Source: Paenibacillus etheri
GTDB taxonomy: Bacteria; Bacillota; Bacilli; Paenibacillales; Paenibacillaceae
DNA: 64,000 nucleotides
Reading direction: 5' to 3'
Assembly: GCF_001012825.1 (NCBI RefSeq)
Contig: NZ_LCZJ02000026.1
Location: forward strand, 470,761-534,760
Positions 62,705-64,000 of this stretch are shown piece by piece (positions within the stretch are counted from its first letter, which is position 1; each line of letters begins with the position of its first letter). Below the pieces are notes generated by a model. It was not told where the DNA came from, ran no database searches, and saw only the letters and a list, made by a program, of their open reading frames with translations. A program made the position numbers and the translations under genes.

Positions 62705-63643
62705 ATGGCGGTACGACATGAAACGGAGCTTTATGCTCCTTTGAAGGTTTTTTTTGAAAAGCAAGGATACAGCATCAAGGGTGAGGTTCGGACTTGCGAT
62801 TTGGTGGGTATTCGTGAAGATTTAGAGCACCCTCTAATCGTAGAAATGAAAAAATCGTTCAACCTCGCCTTGCTGCTGCAAGGCGTGGAACGGCTAAAAC
62901 TCAGTCCTACGGTCTATCTCGCAGTAGAACGTGTCCGTGATAAGAAAGGTGCGGTAAACCAGCGCTGGGGCGAGCTTAGCGGGCTGTGCCGCCGTCTTGG
63001 TCTCGGGCTGATCACCGTTGTTTTTTATAAGACCAAGGCCCCGCTGGTTGAGGTGCTCGTCGAGCCAGACGAGACGCCGCCTGCGCAGCGCAGCAACAAG
63101 CGGCGGCGCGAGCGCCTGCTCTATGAGTTCCGCGAGCGCAGCGGAGACTACAACACCGGCGGCAGCACGCGCGTCAAGCTCGTGACTGCCTACCGCGAGA
63201 AAGCGCTGCGTGTCGCGCTTTCTCTGCAGGCAGCGGAGGCGGAGGCCGCCGTCGCTGCAGAGAAGGCCGCTGCGAAGGCTTCGCTCGCAGCGGGCAAACG
63301 TGCTGCGGCGAGCACCGCTGCACAGGCTCCGGCGCTGAGCTCAGCGCCGGAGGGGCGTGCTGCCGGGGACACGGCAGCACGGGAGGCAGCGGCGGCTGGC
63401 ACGCGAAGCGGTGCCCCTAGCGCTGCCTCAAGCGCACGCTCGGCCGGGATCACTCCGGCCGAGCTGCGGAAGCGTAGCGGCGTACCGAACGCCGCCGCTA
63501 TGCTGCAGCACAACTACTACGGCTGGTTCCACCGTGTCAGCCGTGGGCGCTATACCCTGACCCCAGCCGGTCAGGCCGCGCTGGTGGAATACGCCGCTAT
63601 AACCGGCGGCGTACCCCGTGAGCACAATCATCTCAGTAATTAG
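62705..63643 (+). CDS. DUF2161 family PD-(D/E)XK-type phosphodiesterase
   Basis: 312 residues. The N-terminal domain (1-120) has ETELYAPLKVFFEKQGYSIK, EVRTCDLVGI (catalytic Asp), LIVEMKKSFN (ExK) and LLLQGVERLKLSPTVYLAV, a PD-(D/E)XK nuclease-like core. Residues about 176-255 are an Ala-rich low-complexity linker; the C-terminal 60 residues (GITPAELRKRSGVPNAAAML, YGWFHRVSRGRYTLTPAG) look like a small winged-helix unit. GGGAG precedes the ATG. The DNA from about 63060 to 63470 is far more GC-rich than its surroundings. Cellular role unknown. Confidence 0.85.
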   Translation: MAVRHETELYAPLKVFFEKQGYSIKGEVRTCDLVGIREDLEHPLIVEMKKSFNLALLLQGVERLKLSPTVYLAVERVRDKKGAVNQRWGELSGLCRRLGLGLITVVFYKTKAPLVEVLVEPDETPPAQRSNKRRRERLLYEFRERSGDYNTGGSTRVKLVTAYREKALRVALSLQAAEAEAAVAAEKAAAKASLAAGKRAAASTAAQAPALSSAPEGRAAGDTAAREAAAAGTRSGAPSAASSARSAGITPAELRKRSGVPNAAAMLQHNYYGWFHRVSRGRYTLTPAGQAALVEYAAITGGVPREHNHLSN

Positions 63644-63674
63644 CTTGCCTATCCTGGCCAGCACTTCTTTCGAC

Positions 63675-63731
63675 TATAATCTTTTAGTCGGATTCTAATC
63701 TTTTACCCCGGTTCTAATCATTTACTCAGTC
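63675..63731 (+). repeat. three imperfect 19-bp tandem repeats
   Basis: Units start at 63675, 63694 and 63713 with the pattern TCTAATCTTTTACYCCGGT. The repeat lies right after the DUF2161 stop codon in the 357-nt end region. No function is apparent. Confidence 0.6.
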
Positions 63732-63772
63732 TTTAAACTTATTATTCTAATGTACACATAACATATCTAAAT

Positions 63773-63812
63773 AACGTAAAAAGCATCCCAACTGCGGGAT
63801 GCTTTTTACGTT
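63773..63812. terminator. strong bidirectional terminator
   Basis: AACGTAAAAAGCATCCC (63773-63789) pairs perfectly over 17 bp with GGGATGCTTTTTACGTT (63796-63812). It probably ends the DUF2161 transcript and any convergent gene beyond the window. Confidence 0.88.
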
Positions 63813-64000
63813 TCAATCTTATGCATTTATATTTCATGCATATCGAGTCAATATCTCATTCTTATCGTATTCATATCTTACTCGTAGCTATACCTTAATT
63901 TAGCAAAACTACTCTCCGAGCTCAATTTCGAGTCCTTTTTCTATCCACTACTTATTTCCTAATTCTTGCAACCGTAAATATTACATTTTTCATCCACTCA
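63813..64000. other. AT-rich end region without a recognisable gene
   Basis: I see no coding region or RNA gene. There is a loose 11-nt periodicity (ATATCTCATTC, TTATCGTATTC, ATATCTTACTC) around 63852-63886. Confidence 0.4.

Noticed and set aside
63190-63513. Minus-strand ORFs antisense to the Ala-rich part of the DUF2161 gene.
   Set aside because: They are long only because GC-rich sequence has few stop codons; they have no ribosome sites or recognisable domains.

Overview
The window looks like a chromosomal piece of a low-to-moderate G+C, endospore-forming Firmicute, most likely Paenibacillus or a close relative. The signs are strong GGAGG-type ribosome binding sites, frequent GTG/TTG starts, sigma-A promoters, the sporulation-associated SpoVR and PrkA proteins, several CUT1 sugar transporters of the LplABC type paired with YesM/YesN two-component systems, and catabolite-responsive (cre-like) sites. 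No rRNA, tRNA, insertion sequence, prophage or CRISPR array is visible.

Layout. 1-4828: the end of a maltose unit (beta-phosphoglucomutase, GH65 maltose phosphorylase, GH13 alpha-glucosidase). 4973-14012: small regulatory and stress genes (AraC/GyrI regulator, DegV, a soluble PAS histidine kinase, an ABC exporter with its own OmpR-type two-component system, a DUF4362 lipoprotein, a CPBP membrane protein). 14192-38000: a large minus-strand glycan locus: ROK kinase, mannose-6-phosphate isomerase fusion, GH125, GH3, GH38, GH130, GH18, a large transglutaminase-fold protein, a CBM9-like protein, two GH29 alpha-fucosidases and an LplABC-like importer, with a divergent membrane-bound AraC regulator in the middle. 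38211-46062: a plus-strand unit with a second importer, a YesM/YesN pair and an extra solute-binding lipoprotein. 46140-48250: a DHA2 drug exporter with its TetR repressor. 48456-55719: a Uma2-type nuclease and a ferric-type ABC transporter with its own YesM/YesN pair. 56090-57212: a candidate toxin-antitoxin pair among gene fragments. 57343-63643: SpoVR, a GNAT remnant, a second AraC/GyrI regulator, PrkA and a DUF2161 nuclease-like protein.

How the central genes may work together. The enzyme set (alpha-mannosidases GH38 and GH125, GH130 phosphorylase, GH18, GH29 fucosidases, GH3, mannose-6-phosphate isomerase, ROK kinase) is what is needed to dismantle a fucosylated N-glycan core. None of the enzymes has a visible signal peptide, so the glycan or glycopeptide would be imported by the lipoprotein/LplBC system and degraded in the cytoplasm. 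The 871-residue transglutaminase-fold protein carries a GRCGE...NHAW...CEP signature resembling eukaryotic cytosolic peptide:N-glycanase (Png1), which makes it the most interesting gene here.

Two non-coding observations stand out. First, a roughly 120-130 nt hairpin element occurs twice (527-645 and 59330-59459) with compensatory changes in the stem. Second, a 65-bp sequence is repeated in direct orientation at 24266-24330 and 38211-38275. It contains two AraC-type half sites 21 bp apart and brackets a 13.9-kb segment carrying the importer, the fucosidases, GH18 and the transglutaminase-fold gene, which suggests that this block was inserted into an older divergent mannoside promoter.
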